NCBI GenBank assembly: GCA_047495785.1
Contig: JBLDXI010000007.1
Span: forward strand, 2,852,001 to 2,916,000
DNA: 64,000 bases
Direction: 5' to 3'
DNA from: Lepidodermella squamata
Taxonomy: Eukaryota > Gastrotricha
The translations under genes were made by a program, and so were the position numbers. The notes below the pieces were generated by a model that ran no database searches, had not been told where the DNA came from, and saw only the letters and a program-made list of their open reading frames with translations. This document shows positions 22,076 to 32,947 of this stretch, piece after piece; positions within the stretch are counted from its first letter, which is position 1; every line of letters starts with the position of its first letter.

Positions 22076-23350
22076 ATGGATGATACATTTTCTGAAATCG
22101 ACGAAGCCTGTGGGCCTGGCAGCAAAGACCTCGCCCTAGCTATAAAAGCATCGTTGGAAATTTCTCACTGCACACCTGAACTCAAACAACACATCGACGA
22201 GTATTTGGAGAATGCAGATGCCGCGAAACTGGAAATAGTCCTGAAATGGACCCACCAGCTTTTAAGCAGGGAGTCTAGAATTATGCTGTTTCCACTGCTT
22301 GATATGCCCGGTGCTGCTGAACTTGTTGTTAAAATTGTTAAAAACAAATGGGTGCCATTTGACTATCCGTCTCATGTCGCTGATTTGAACGACGAATACG
22401 TCAAAGAATGCTGCCCGCTTGTGACTTATTTCATCCAAGAGATGCAAGAGGAATTCATTATTATTCGTAATAGGCATCGGGGTGAGTTAATAAAGTTATT
22501 GATTGAAAACGGCGCCGATTTGCTTGCTAGGTCTTGCCCTGATGACGGCTTTGAATTTTCAAGGAGCGAAATTGTCCCGAAATTGGTGACTTTTCGCTTC
22601 GACAGGAGTAACGAAACGCTATCTCAGCGAGAGTATCCGATTCACCAACTGGCGTCTGGTTTCAATGTAGATCAAGATTTGGCTTATCTGATTATTGAAT
22701 CTACCCCGGCTGAAGGTTTTTTGACGAATCCGGCCAAGAGAATATTTTACACACCGCTGTGGTCGGCTGTAAATACGCTATCTTACTATATACCGCGAAT
22801 TTCTGGTAGTCCCAGAAACGCACGAGTCGCTAAAATGACTGAATTCGTCATTTTACCGTTGCTTCGAGCTGGTTGCACCCTGTACCCTGATCCTTTGTTC
22901 GACTTGATCAAGGGAGAAATGGATCCAAGTTTTGCGCTGCTCTGGGCTTGTGTTAAATCAAACGAGTTCGACATTTGGCATCGAGACCGGGCTGTCATTG
23001 AGTTGCTCGTCGAAGCAAGGCGAAAACCATTTTTGAATGCCGGAAATCTTTCAAGGCGGATTAAGAAAACGCTTTGTTTTGGGATAGATTTCGATATTGA
23101 TGCGAAGAAAATTCGCGATTGCTGCAAGCGGTTTTTGATTGCGCTACGTGACGTCTATCCGTTGAAGCTTCAAAATTTGGCTCGAATGGCGATTTTGAAG
23201 TCATTGCCAGTCGGATTATCGCAGCGCCGAGATGCGATAGAGAAGCTTAGTCTTCCAAACATGTTGAGCGACTTTTTGAACTTTGCTGAATTCGAAATAG
23301 CGGATAAAGATTTGCTGAGTCAACCGACTATGTTGCGATTTGAAAATTAA
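22076..23350 (+). CDS. S2 family protein 2, single exon
   Basis: One exon, 424 aa, beginning MDDTFSEIDEACG. Preceded by gtgtctag 6 bp before the ATG, a spliced-leader-type acceptor context. Contains ankyrin-like units LIKLLIENGADLLARSCPDD (about residues 139-158), YPIHQLASGFNVD, YTPLWSAVNTL and FVILPLLRAGCTLYPDPLFD. The SOCS-like end has YPLKLQNLARMAILKSLPVG (about 361-380), LSLP and LSDFLNFAEFE. Strikingly similar to the copies at 25.3 and 30.5 kb, so this duplication is recent. Same inferred role as the other S proteins (cullin-ligase substrate receptor). Intact, and a good reference for reading the broken copies. Confidence 0.8.
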   Translation: MDDTFSEIDEACGPGSKDLALAIKASLEISHCTPELKQHIDEYLENADAAKLEIVLKWTHQLLSRESRIMLFPLLDMPGAAELVVKIVKNKWVPFDYPSHVADLNDEYVKECCPLVTYFIQEMQEEFIIIRNRHRGELIKLLIENGADLLARSCPDDGFEFSRSEIVPKLVTFRFDRSNETLSQREYPIHQLASGFNVDQDLAYLIIESTPAEGFLTNPAKRIFYTPLWSAVNTLSYYIPRISGSPRNARVAKMTEFVILPLLRAGCTLYPDPLFDLIKGEMDPSFALLWACVKSNEFDIWHRDRAVIELLVEARRKPFLNAGNLSRRIKKTLCFGIDFDIDAKKIRDCCKRFLIALRDVYPLKLQNLARMAILKSLPVGLSQRRDAIEKLSLPNMLSDFLNFAEFEIADKDLLSQPTMLRFEN

Positions 23351-23410
23351 TTCGACTTGTTATCAGCTCGCTAAATCAGCTTGCAAAATAAAATACTAAT
23401 AAATGGTGTA

Positions 23411-23979
23411 TTAACCCTTTCACGGCGGAATTTTTTTTCAGCCAAGCAAAAAAATCGAATTTTTTAAATTTCTAGCAAATTAAGGAAGGAATCGGAAAAT
23501 CGGCAACCACATGCTATTCTAAGGCCAGATGCGCACATTTCCCATCAGTTACTGATTTCACTAAAATTTTCAATCCCGCTATTTTTTTCAAATATAGATT
23601 CATCCGGATGAATTCATAGAAATCGTCAGCCAGGCTATTGTGCTGTCATTTTTTCATGGAATTTCTAAAAAAACAAACTGGGTAGTCAATTAAACCCTGC
23701 CGGACACGCCTGTGAAGTCAGATAGACCCGGAAAAATACCCAAGACATTGTTTTACTCGATTGAAAAAAAATAAGAAAAACGTGCATCGGTTTGAAATTT
23801 TAAAATTGATCGTATTCCAAGAGGGGAAGAGATAACTAAATTTGACTTTCGGATTCTTGTAGGCAACATCCGAAAGTAGTATTTTGCTAATTATAATGGA
23901 CAAATTCGTTAAATTGATGGAACTGTGAATTAGCAAAGTCGAAATTCCGAAATCGTCCTTCCCGCCGTGAAAGGGTTAA
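23411..23979. mobile_element. piggyBac-type MITE
   Basis: TTAA at 23411-23414 and 23976-23979 flank a 561-bp element whose ends are CCCTTTCACGGCGG and the exact reverse complement CCGCCGTGAAAGGG. TTAA target duplication with CCCTTT ends is the hallmark of piggyBac-class elements. No transposase frame inside, so non-autonomous. Confidence 0.85.
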
Positions 23980-24542
23980 AGAAAATGTAATTTTTTGAGC
24001 AGAGCCAACTGATTGTCTGGCTTCATTCGTCGTGGTAAACGTTTAGGCCGGTCCGAATTATGAGTTCACAAGCTAATTTTGACTCGCAAGGGTACACTTT
24101 TCGCTTAGGGGCCACCCTTTTCTTGTCCCCAGTGAAAGTCTACTAATTCGAGTACTGACTGTAGCTCGTCGACGACGGTGCGTAAGAGATGCAGTAAATG
24201 GGAAATATAGAGTTTATCATGGACAGGATAGTTATCATAGGCGGGAGGTTGAAACACAGAAAATATGGCAGGATAGGGAAACAGTTACAAGTGGCAACGT
24301 TTACAACGCAGGAGAGGCCACAGCAAGACCAAGCTGGAGACTGAGGGAACCGGAAGAAGTTGGACTGAGCATAGATAGCGATGGAAACAGCAAAGATACA
24401 ATCGGCACCGGAAAAGAGTGAGCCAGGTGAGATGCAAGGGAGACATAAAGAGAGATATAAGAAAAAAAGAAGAAAAAGTGTTCAAGAGCCTAACCGAAAA
24501 GTCGGGTAAAGGGCCACGAGGAAGTCTGTTGCTCAACAGCAC

Positions 24543-25030
24543 GAAGGGCGAGCGGTCGGGCGGTCGGGTGGGCCATCAGGCGGACGCTCTCGAGGTCCTC
24601 GCGCAGCGGCAGGTCAGGTCATTTTCGATGACAGCGAGACGATTAATCTGTTGCTTCGAGGCGGTAGCGAGGCAGACAGCCCCATAGGACCAGCCCTAAC
24701 GGACCATTGTCAGGTAGAGGGTGCAGCGCCAGCGGCGCGACAGCCCAGGGGTGAACATGAGATGTTTGAAAAAAACCCAGATATCTGCGGCAGCGGTCAG
24801 AGATCCACCTCAGTTTGGGGTCCAAGTGAACACCGAGAACTCGTACCGACTCGACTTGCGGGATCGCGAGCCGAACATCGATGGACGCGTTACCAAAGCG
24901 CATTCGCTCTTCGCGGGATGAAACTTCTGGCGCCACTTCTTACCCCAGCCGGAAATTCGGGTGATCTCCAATTGGAGCGACGCTGCGCAGCAGGGAACGT
25001 GCCAACCTCGCCGACGAAAGTTAAACATTA
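24543..25030 (-). mobile_element. LINE reverse transcriptase/C-terminal fragment, frameshifted
   Basis: Minus strand. The frame at 25028-24810 has WGKKWRQKFHPAKSECALV, the block before the thumb region of I/R1/Jockey-type RTs. A second frame from 24936 continues with VRVLGVHLDPKLRW, the block that follows it in such elements. The shift between frames shows decay. GC-rich against its surroundings. The stretch 23980-24540 before it contains nothing recognised. Confidence 0.7.
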
Positions 25031-25205
25031 CAGCTAAATTTGTAGTGTCTAAGTGTGAAAAAGCAAGTTTTTATGGTTGATTGATCTTGAATATATGACA
25101 ACAGTTTTGCGACCTCGAGTCATTTTTATTCCGACAGTATGGAATAAATACGGGTATCACGTACCTACCATTAAGCTGATAATTATTAGCTAGATCAATC
25201 AATGA

Positions 25206-25270
25206 AATTGCTAAGGTTGTAGTAGTGGTTTTCCGAGACATGGAAATCCACCACTACAACCTTAGCAATT
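25206..25270. repeat. 65-nt near-perfect hairpin
   Basis: Arms 25206-25234 and 25242-25270 pair over 29 bp with two mismatched positions around a 7-base loop (gagacat). Size and pairing would suit a microRNA precursor, but a foldback remnant of a MITE is equally possible. It lies 70 bp upstream of an S2 pseudogene start. Confidence 0.6.
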
Positions 25271-25499
25271 AGCAATTTCATTTTAATATTTTGTTATATT
25301 TTCTTGTTTGATGACCGGTTTTTTTGTTTCTAGACTTACATGGATAATACATTTTCTGAAATCTGAAACTTGTGGGTCCGACAAAGACCTCGCCCTAGCC
25401 ATTAAGGCATCTTTGGGAATTTCTCACCGCACACCTGAACTTGGACAGCTCATCGATGAGTATTTAGAGAATGAAGATGTCGCAAAACTGGAAATAGTA

Positions 25500-26900
25500 G
25501 CCGCTTTTACACTACTACTAAGCGAATGGTAAATGATGGTAAACGATGGTAATTACTCAATTGTTGAATAACAAGGATCAGCTTGTTTTTGCTTATTTTC
25601 ACAGTTTTATCGTGCTTTTGAGAAAACTAAAAATAATTAAAACCAGTTTTCGCGGGTATTTTTGCGACTCATTTACAACCTGATTAATTTTCTGTCGAAC
25701 CGGATAGGATGCCTGAGCTTTATTCAGTACCTGGCCGAATTTAAAGAAAAAATTATCGTGTAAATTTCGCGAATTTTCCGCGATTCCGCGAAGCGTTTCT
25801 GTAAATTTGTTGGACCAAATTTCCTTGCTTCATCACTTTGAGCTCGCGGCTTCTCCGCGTTGGGAAATTGTCGAGATTCCAATTTTGGGTAATTTTTAAT
25901 TATTTTTCAAGGTATTTCTTGACACCTTTTCCACACAAAATTGCTGTAAAATTATGAATGGTTCTTACTTTTAGCGGAACCAAAAATGCGGAATTAAATT
26001 TGGCCGGAAGCGGAAACTATTTTTGAGTGATTAATTCGCCTAAAATGCATTTTCCGAATTTTCTGAAATTTCCAGATTGATTTAAAAAAATCAAAAAATC
26101 AAAATAAATCATCATAAAAATTTCCAAGTCTTGAAATATGGGTCCGCAACAGCCAATTTTGGTTCCGCAAAAAGATAATATGGTTATTAATTGATTGCTT
26201 AAAAATCGCCGGGGGTTTGCCGATCCTCTTGGCGCATCAAGAAATAATTTCAAACTTCGAATTATTGAAGGAAAAATAGGCCTAAAATCAACACCGAGGC
26301 CCAGTTTCCAGGTTAAATTTGTCTTTTAAATTTTAATTATCACGTCTTGTTTGTAATGCGATGGCCGCGTTAACTGAAAACGTTAACTGAATATGTTTGA
26401 AATTAATCGCGAATTTTGAAAATTAATTAAAAAAACGTTTTCGCGACATCGTTTCAACTAAAAGTAAGGCCCTTTTGAGAATTTTACGGCAAATAGTCAA
26501 TAACACCTTGAAAAATATTGAAAAGTTGTTATGCAGGCAATTTTCTGACGCGAAAAGCCACGCGTTCACGGTGATGAAGCAAGGAATTTGCCAACATAAT
26601 TTTTACAAAAAAGCTTAGCGGAATTTATTTGAAGTATTCAAAATTATGCAAAGGCAGGAATTTTTGTGTGGGTGCTGAATTTAAAGCCTGGGTATTACAT
26701 CCATTTTTACGGGAAATCGGGAATGCTGTAATGCCTCTTGAAAGCAGTCAAACAATTTTTAAAATATTTTTAGCACTCTCATAACAGCGATTTAAAACGT
26801 TAAAACGCATAAAATTGAGCTAATCACTGTTATTTAACAATGGAGTAATTACCATCATTTACCATCATTTACCATTCGAATAGTGTAGTGTAAAAGCGGC
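25500..26900. mobile_element. 1.4-kb non-autonomous DNA transposon with 58-59-bp inverted repeats
   Basis: Left arm 25500-25558 (starts gccgcttttacac) and right arm 26843-26900 (ends gtgtaaaagcggc) are inverted copies with a handful of mismatches. TA (or TAG) is repeated at both edges (25498-25499 and 26901-26902), which suits a TA-target element. The arms contain the internal direct repeat atggtaaatgatggtaaa. No transposase. It interrupts the S2 copy and itself contains a second MITE at 25969-26175. Confidence 0.85.
25969..26175. mobile_element. nested small MITE (agcggaaccaaa family)
   Basis: Left end ttttagcggaaccaaaa and right end ttttggttccgcaaaaa are inverted relative to each other. 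The same end sequence occurs at 32641, 32871 and 35020, so this is a local repeat family. Confidence 0.55.
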
Positions 26901-28000
26901 TAGTCTTGAAATGGACCCACCAGCTCTTAAGCAGGAAGTCTCGAATTAAGCTGTTTCGACTGCTTGATACGCCTCAAGCTACTCAACTTGTTGAAAAAAT
27001 GATTGAACACAAATGGGCGCCATTTGATTATCCGCCTCACGTCGCTGATTTGATCGACAAAAACGCCAGTGAATGCTGTCCGCCGTTTACTTATTACATC
27101 CAAGCGATGCATGATGATCCTAATAAAGACCGGGGCGATATAATACGGCTGCTGATTGAAAACGGCGCCGATTTGCTTGCCAGGTCTTGCCCTGATGACC
27201 TCTTCAATATGTTGAGGAACGAAATTGTCCCGAATTTGGTGAATTTTCGCTATGACAGGAACATCGAAACAGTATCGCAGCGAGAATATCCGATTCACCA
27301 ACTAGCATCTGGTTTCAATGTTGATCTGCATTTGGCTTGTCTGATAATTGAATCAACTCCAGTCAAAGGTTTTTTGACGAATCCGGCCAAGAGAGTATTT
27401 TACACACCGCTGTGGTCGGCTCTGAATACGCTCGCATACTACTATAAAAATGAGGATTTGCAATTTTCTCAATGTACCAGAAACGCGCAAGTCGCTAAAA
27501 TGACCGAATTCATCATTTTACCGTTGCTTCGAGCTGGATGCACTCTGTATCCTGATCCTTTGTGCGACGTGAGATAGGCTAAAATGAATCCAAGTTTTGC
27601 GCTGCTGTGGGCTTGTATTAAATCAAACGAGTCTACAATTTGGCATCGAGACCGGGCTATCATCGAGTTGCTCGTCGAAGCAAGGCGGAAAACATATTTT
27701 AATGCCGAATATCTTTCAAGGCGGATTAGGAAAACGCTGCGCCGTTCGATATATTTTGATACCGATGGAAAGAAAATTCGCAACTTCTGCAAGCGATTGG
27801 TAATGGCGTTGCGTGACGTCTATCCGTTGAAGCTTCAAAATTTGGCTCGAATGGCGATTTTGAAGTCATTACCAGTCGGATTATCGTATGCGATAGATGC
27901 GATAGAGAAGCTTAGTCTTCCAAAAACATTGATCGACTTTTTGAACTTCACTGAATTCGAAATAGCCGATAAAGATTTACTGACTGAATCGACCGACTAG

Positions 28001-28400
28001 GAAAATCCTACATAATTTAATATTGGGAAGAAAAAATAAAAAAATTTAGTAGAACCTTTGCAAAATGGTAATTGAAGAGGATGTTTTAATTTTCGTGATT
28101 CTTAAGAAATTAGAATCGAAAATCGAGTCGCAGCAAAATTGTCCGTATTGTCCGTATACAGGATTAGTTCGGCATTATGGCAATTAAAAATCTAAAATTT
28201 TGTGGCATGAATCCATGTGATGCTAATTTAATGTGCTAATTTAATGCTAATGTGATACTCAGAATAATATTGAATATTTTCTGCCCAAAAGGCAGGCTTC
28301 AAAAGAACGAGGATCCTTACATGCTTTGAAAACCCTTATAAAATGTATTGTTTTTATTTACATAGATCTTAATTACAGGACATACTGGCTCTTCGATAGA
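28001..28400. other. intergenic between S2 copy 3 and H1 copy 1
   Basis: AT-rich, holds likely 3' UTR and aataaa signals of the S2 copy (aagaaaaaataaa near 28030) and the upstream region of the H1 gene, ending ttcgatag just before the ATG. No repeat or RNA gene recognised. Confidence 0.45.
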
Positions 28401-30322
28401 ATGTCTCTCCTACATGGTTTATTCGGAAAGGATGCTGTTTCGAATTTGCAGCAGACAATTATTTCACTGAAAACACCCGATGATCTTGCGAAATTCGCCA
28501 ATGATGTCAAAACAAGAGCTCAAGGTGGATTTATTGCCGCTGAGGAACGAATAAAGCGAACTGTCGAACAAACTAAAATGGCCCAGTCATTTGTTGCTGA
28601 AGGAGACTTCGAGAAAGCTTTTCACATTCTCATGAAGATTGCCGATGAAGACTACAACTTTTCGCCTGATTTCCTCGAAAATCTTGCTGAAATTGCGAAA
28701 TTAACTGGCCGTCGCCAATTAACAATGGCCATCTGCGCTATGGACAATTGCGTTAAAGGATCAACCTTTCACGGTATACGCTCGGAAGCTTACAAATCTC
28801 TTGTAGGTGAGAAGAAATGTTGGAGTCTCGCAAGTCGTCAGGAATTCGATCAGCATATTGTCGACTTGAAGAAATTGATCATCGATAACTGGGATGAATT
28901 CACTTATCTTGTCAGTCACTGTTTTATGTACTCGAAAGCCCTGTCACCGGGCGAATATTTCGCAAATCAAACATTTGAGGCCTTATCGATGAATAAGAGT
29001 TTTCGCAATTTTACATCGGAAATCGCTTTCGAACATCTGACAGCGCCGCAAATTCGATTTTTAATCGTTTTTTTAAAGTGCATTGATACCGAAATTTGCT
29101 TCGCTGCTAGCAATAAATTCGGATACTCCTTTTGGATAAACGAGATTTTGCTGAAGTTGACGCAATCTCTGGCATCGGAATCGGGTTTTAAACTGGCTTT
29201 AACTCGAAATGACGCATTCTCGCGATTATTTCCGCTGTTGACGCGAAAATTTAAACGGCCTCAAGATTGCTGCGATTTGGCGTGGATTACGAGATTTCTA
29301 AATTTGATCATGCTTACCCAGCCTTTCAATTGTTTGAATCTGATTTCTGCTGATTTGATATCTGGTATGGCGAATAGACCACTTCCGACCGGAGAGTTCA
29401 TATTGGAAACGGTTAATCTCTTCGCCTTTATCATAGCGGCAATGTCATCGTTCGGAGTTGGGGCTGAGAAAACTTTAAAAAACCTGGCGAAGCCTCTAGA
29501 AGCAATTGTTCGAAAATCTATAATGCAACCAGCAATTGCTGAAAATCTATCCTTACCTATTGCCCTTGCTAAAGCTATGAAGCCTGTCAAGAATTTCAAT
29601 GCAATATGTCGCGTTCTTCACCGCCTGGCGGATTGTGACAATATTTTGGCTGAAATGGTGAATTCTCAAGTTTTTGTTAAGCAGTTTCTATCCAGTGCTG
29701 AGGAATTGCTTTTGGAGAAATCGCTTGAGGAATCTGATGCCGGGCTGTCGAGTTTGATCTATAAATTGCTACTACTCGAAGACAAGTTGCACGATTCATT
29801 ATTCACTCGGCTTATTTTTGCTAGGGGTAACTCCTCGTTTGCCAAGGCCGTTTTCAGCAAACCAGGTGAAGAATTTCTTCACGAATTATTTCTAATGTCG
29901 ATGATGTTGCGGTTTGCTGATGAAGAAACTCGGCGAAGATGGTCGAAACTGTTTTCAAATTCTACTTTTCCTGCGATTGCTAGAGCGGCAATGGACTCGC
30001 TATTGATGAAGAGCACTGCGAAAATTGAAGATAGGATCGTCCCGAATGTTCATCTAATGTATGTCATCCGCCAGTTGTGTTTGATGAACCCGAAAATTAT
30101 TGCTGAATTTGGGTTTCCTTATATTGAATCGCTTTCGAGGCATCTGAAATACCCAGCTTTTCGAAATAATGCCCTTCTATCGACTTCTGAATTGTCTTTC
30201 GGCTGTTGGTTGTGGCATTTATCGAGCAGGATAAAGGCACACGGATGTTGCTGAAACGTGAAAAGCGTGTTTTGCGCGAAATTATTTCAAGAATGTGCCG
30301 TGCATTGAAAAGCCATGCATAA
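28401..30322 (+). pseudogene. H1 family copy 1, C-terminally frameshifted
   Basis: ATG at 28401 gives the family start MSLLHGLFGKDAVSNLQQ; an upstream in-frame TTG is not used in relatives. The frame is intact for about 600 residues and very close to the 32.9-kb gene, including SLFTRLIFARGNSSF-like and RRRWSKLFSNSTF motifs. At 30201 one G is missing (ttcggctg against ttcgggctg in the sister), so the last 16 codons change and a stop comes at 30252-30254. In the other frame the normal end LLKREKRVLREIISRM follows to a TAA at 30320-30322. Product 617 aa instead of about 640. The lost C-terminal Lys/Arg-rich helix is conserved in all intact members, so loss of function is likely, though a truncated protein may be made. 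Immediate neighbour of an S2 copy on the left. Confidence 0.7.
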
Positions 30323-30526
30323 TTTGTTCATGTTTAATAAATTTTTTGCATTGATAACATTTCGAATCAGGTTCGAATAAAATATTGTATTATTGAAAAT
30401 ACCTAATCCATGTCATAAAAAAATAAAATGAGGTTTCCAGTTGTGAAAATTCATGATATTTACGTAGAATTTTTCAAAGTACTGAGTAATGGATTTATTT
30501 TAAGACGAATTTTTTTTGTTAGTATG

Positions 30527-31813
30527 ATGGATTTTACACCTTCTGAAATCGACGAAGCCTGTGGGTTTGAGAAAGACCTCGCCCTAGCTATTAAGACATC
30601 TTTGGAAAATTCTCACTGCACACCTGAACTCAAACAACTCATCGACAAGTGTGTCCGCTATGGAGATGTCGAACTACTGGAAATAGCCTTGAAATGGACC
30701 CACCAGCTTTTAAGCAGCGAGTCTAGAGTTATGCTGTTTCGACTGCTTGTTACGCCTGAAACTACTCAACTTGTTGAAAAAATGATTAAACACAAATGGG
30801 CGCCTATGGATTATCCGTCTCACGTTGCTGATTTGAACGACGAAAACGTCAGAGAATGCTGCCCGCCTATTACTCATCACATCCGAGAGATGCATTATGA
30901 TTTCAATGATGATTCTAATAAAGACCGGGGCGATATAATACGGCTGCTGATTGAAAACGGCGCCGATTTACTTGCAAGGTCTTGCCCTGATGACGATTTT
31001 GATTACTATAGGTACGCAATTGTCCCGAATTTGGTGACTTCTCGCTTTGACAGGAACATCGAAACTCTATCTCAACGGGAATATCCGATTCACCAACTGG
31101 CGTCTGGCGTCAGTGTTGATCGGCATTTGGCTTGTCTGATAATTGAATCAACTCCAGCCGAAGGTTTTTTGACGAATCCGGCGAAGAGAATATTTTACAC
31201 ACCACTTTGGTCGGCTCTGAATACGCTATCATTGTATTATAGCTATCATATGATGCGAATTTCTCCAACCGCTGTTAGCGCCAATAGCGCCCGAGTTGCT
31301 AAAATGACCGAATTCGTCATTTTACCTTTGCTTCGAGCAGGCTGCACCCTATATCCTGATCCTTTGTTCGACTTGATTCGGAGCGAAATGGACCCGAATT
31401 TCGCGCGGCTATGGGCTTGTGTCAAATCAAACGAGTTGAAAATTTGGGGCAGGGACCGGGCTATCCTTGATTTGCTCGTCGAAGCTAGGCGGAAACCATA
31501 TTTTAATGCCAGAAATCTTTCAAGGCGGATTAAAAAAACGCTATGTTTTGGGATAGATTTCGATACTGATGCGAAGAAAATTCGCGATTGCTGCAAGCGG
31601 TTTTTGATTGCGTTGCGTGACGTTTATCCGTTGAAGCTTCAAAATTTGGCTCGAATGGCGATTCTTAAGGCATTACCAGTCGGATTATCGCAGCGACAAA
31701 ATGCGATAGAGAAGCTTAGTCTTCCACAAATTTTGAGTGACTTTTTGAACTTTGCTGAATTCGAAATAGCGAATAAAGATTTACTGAATCAGTCGACTTT
31801 GATGCAGCTGTAA
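30527..31813 (+). CDS. S2 family protein 4, single exon
   Basis: The start MDFTPSEIDEACGFEKD at 30527 aligns with the family start; an ATG one codon earlier (30524) and an in-frame extension upstream are not conserved. 428 aa. gttag lies just before the ATG. Repeats: IIRLLIENGADLLARSCPDD, YPIHQLASGVSVD, YTPLWSALNTL, FVILPLLRAGCTLYPDPLFD. SOCS-like end: YPLKLQNLARMAILKALPVG, LSLP, LSDFLNFAEFE. Intact. Close to the 22.1- and 25.3-kb copies; differences cluster in the stretch after the third repeat unit (around nt 31220-31290), where length also varies between copies. Forms an S2-H1 pair with the 32.9-kb gene. Same inferred role as the other S2 proteins. Confidence 0.8.
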   Translation: MDFTPSEIDEACGFEKDLALAIKTSLENSHCTPELKQLIDKCVRYGDVELLEIALKWTHQLLSSESRVMLFRLLVTPETTQLVEKMIKHKWAPMDYPSHVADLNDENVRECCPPITHHIREMHYDFNDDSNKDRGDIIRLLIENGADLLARSCPDDDFDYYRYAIVPNLVTSRFDRNIETLSQREYPIHQLASGVSVDRHLACLIIESTPAEGFLTNPAKRIFYTPLWSALNTLSLYYSYHMMRISPTAVSANSARVAKMTEFVILPLLRAGCTLYPDPLFDLIRSEMDPNFARLWACVKSNELKIWGRDRAILDLLVEARRKPYFNARNLSRRIKKTLCFGIDFDTDAKKIRDCCKRFLIALRDVYPLKLQNLARMAILKALPVGLSQRQNAIEKLSLPQILSDFLNFAEFEIANKDLLNQSTLMQL

Positions 31814-32947
31814 AAGTAATCGACTTTGTTATCAAATTGTAAAAGAATTTCAGAATATTGATTTTCGATTTCCTTAATAAAAACAGATTAGTTCGATTGT
31901 TCATATTTACAAGATTCATTGTTATCAGCTTGCGCTTGAATAAATTAATAAATAGCGTGAATAAAAAATAAAAATGAATCTATTTTGAGCTGAGCCAGCT
32001 GATCATCTTACATCTATCTATTATCAAAAATAGGAATTTGTTTCAAGTTAATCAAAAAACCTCAAATTTGCCATGTCGTGGAGCCGACTCAGCTGAAGAG
32101 GTGGATAACGCTCGACTCGCCAAACTCAAGCCCGAGTTGGCCTCGCCGCCCGCCTCGTTTGTCTGCTGTGAGCCAAAAATAACCTACTTATTGCTTCATG
32201 CTTCTTATTTGAATTTATTAACCAATGAGTCTTTTATTATTGCACATTTTTTACTATCTGTGGTCGATTTACGTTAGTTTGAGCTCGATTCGTGCCCGGT
32301 CCCCAACACTAGTATGGTGTTCGAGTGCAAAATGGTCCCCAACACTAGTATGGTGTTCGAGTGCAAAATGCTGTTCCATTCTTTACTCGATTGTTGTGAT
32401 TATCTGGAAAAAACCAATTTGGCCTTTTTCATATGCTCTCAGAAAAAGATCATGATTTTTCGCAACGAAATATAAGCCGCTTAATTGGGCAATTAAGGAC
32501 TAGCTGAATTACTATCTTGAATTCATACGATGCTAGTTAATGGAATAAATTCCAAATTTACGCCCGTGGCTAAGTTTCGAATGAAGAAGAATCCTTGCAT
32601 GCCACTCTGATTTTTAATGATATGTTAAATTCAGAATATCTTTTAGCGGAACCAAATCCACATGTTGCGGAACCTGATTTTAGATAAGAAAAAGGTCGCT
32701 TTTCTAATATTTTCACGAACTTCAGGCGATTTATGAATTCTATAATAAAGAATGCTCTTATGCAGAATTTGACGATTAATCATGACATCCTTAAGAGCTT
32801 CGAAAATGGGGTTTGGCCCATTGAAAATTCCAAATTTGTTTCCGCAACAGGCAGATTTGGTTCCGCTAAAAGTAAGACCCTATTAAATTTTCGAATTATT
32901 CTATTTATTGTATAATTTTATACTGAATATACTGGCTCTTCCTTAGA
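31814..32947. other. intergenic with short repeats between S2-4 and H1-2
   Basis: A 37-bp unit (accccaacactagtatgg-type start) is repeated back to back at about 32298-32370. A small MITE at 32641-32871 has inverted ends ttttagcggaaccaaat / atttggttccgctaaaa extended by a further inner complement around gttgcggaa / ttccgcaac. Its relatives are at 25969-26175 and 35018. Otherwise AT-rich. The H1 upstream region ends cttccttag next to the ATG. Confidence 0.55.

Larger units (their letters stand above)
25340..28000 (+). pseudogene. S2 family copy 3, broken by frameshift, transposon insertion and a stop
   Basis: Colinear with the 22.1-kb gene. Lesion 1: just after MDNTFSEI about two bases are lost, giving a stop at once; the rest of the N-terminus reads on in the new frame to 25497. 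Lesion 2: a 1.4-kb inverted-repeat transposon (25500-26900) lies in the codons after KLEIV. Lesion 3: an in-frame TAG at 27575-27577 replaces a codon that is Lys in the sister gene. From 26903 to 27574 and 27578 to 28000 the frame is otherwise open, with LIENGADLLARSCPDD, YPIHQLASGFNVD, LLPLLRAGC-type repeats and the SOCS-like YPLKLQNLARMAIL and LSLP. The high similarity to intact copies shows that decay is recent. A shorter protein from an internal start cannot be excluded but would lack the N-terminus. Confidence 0.85.
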
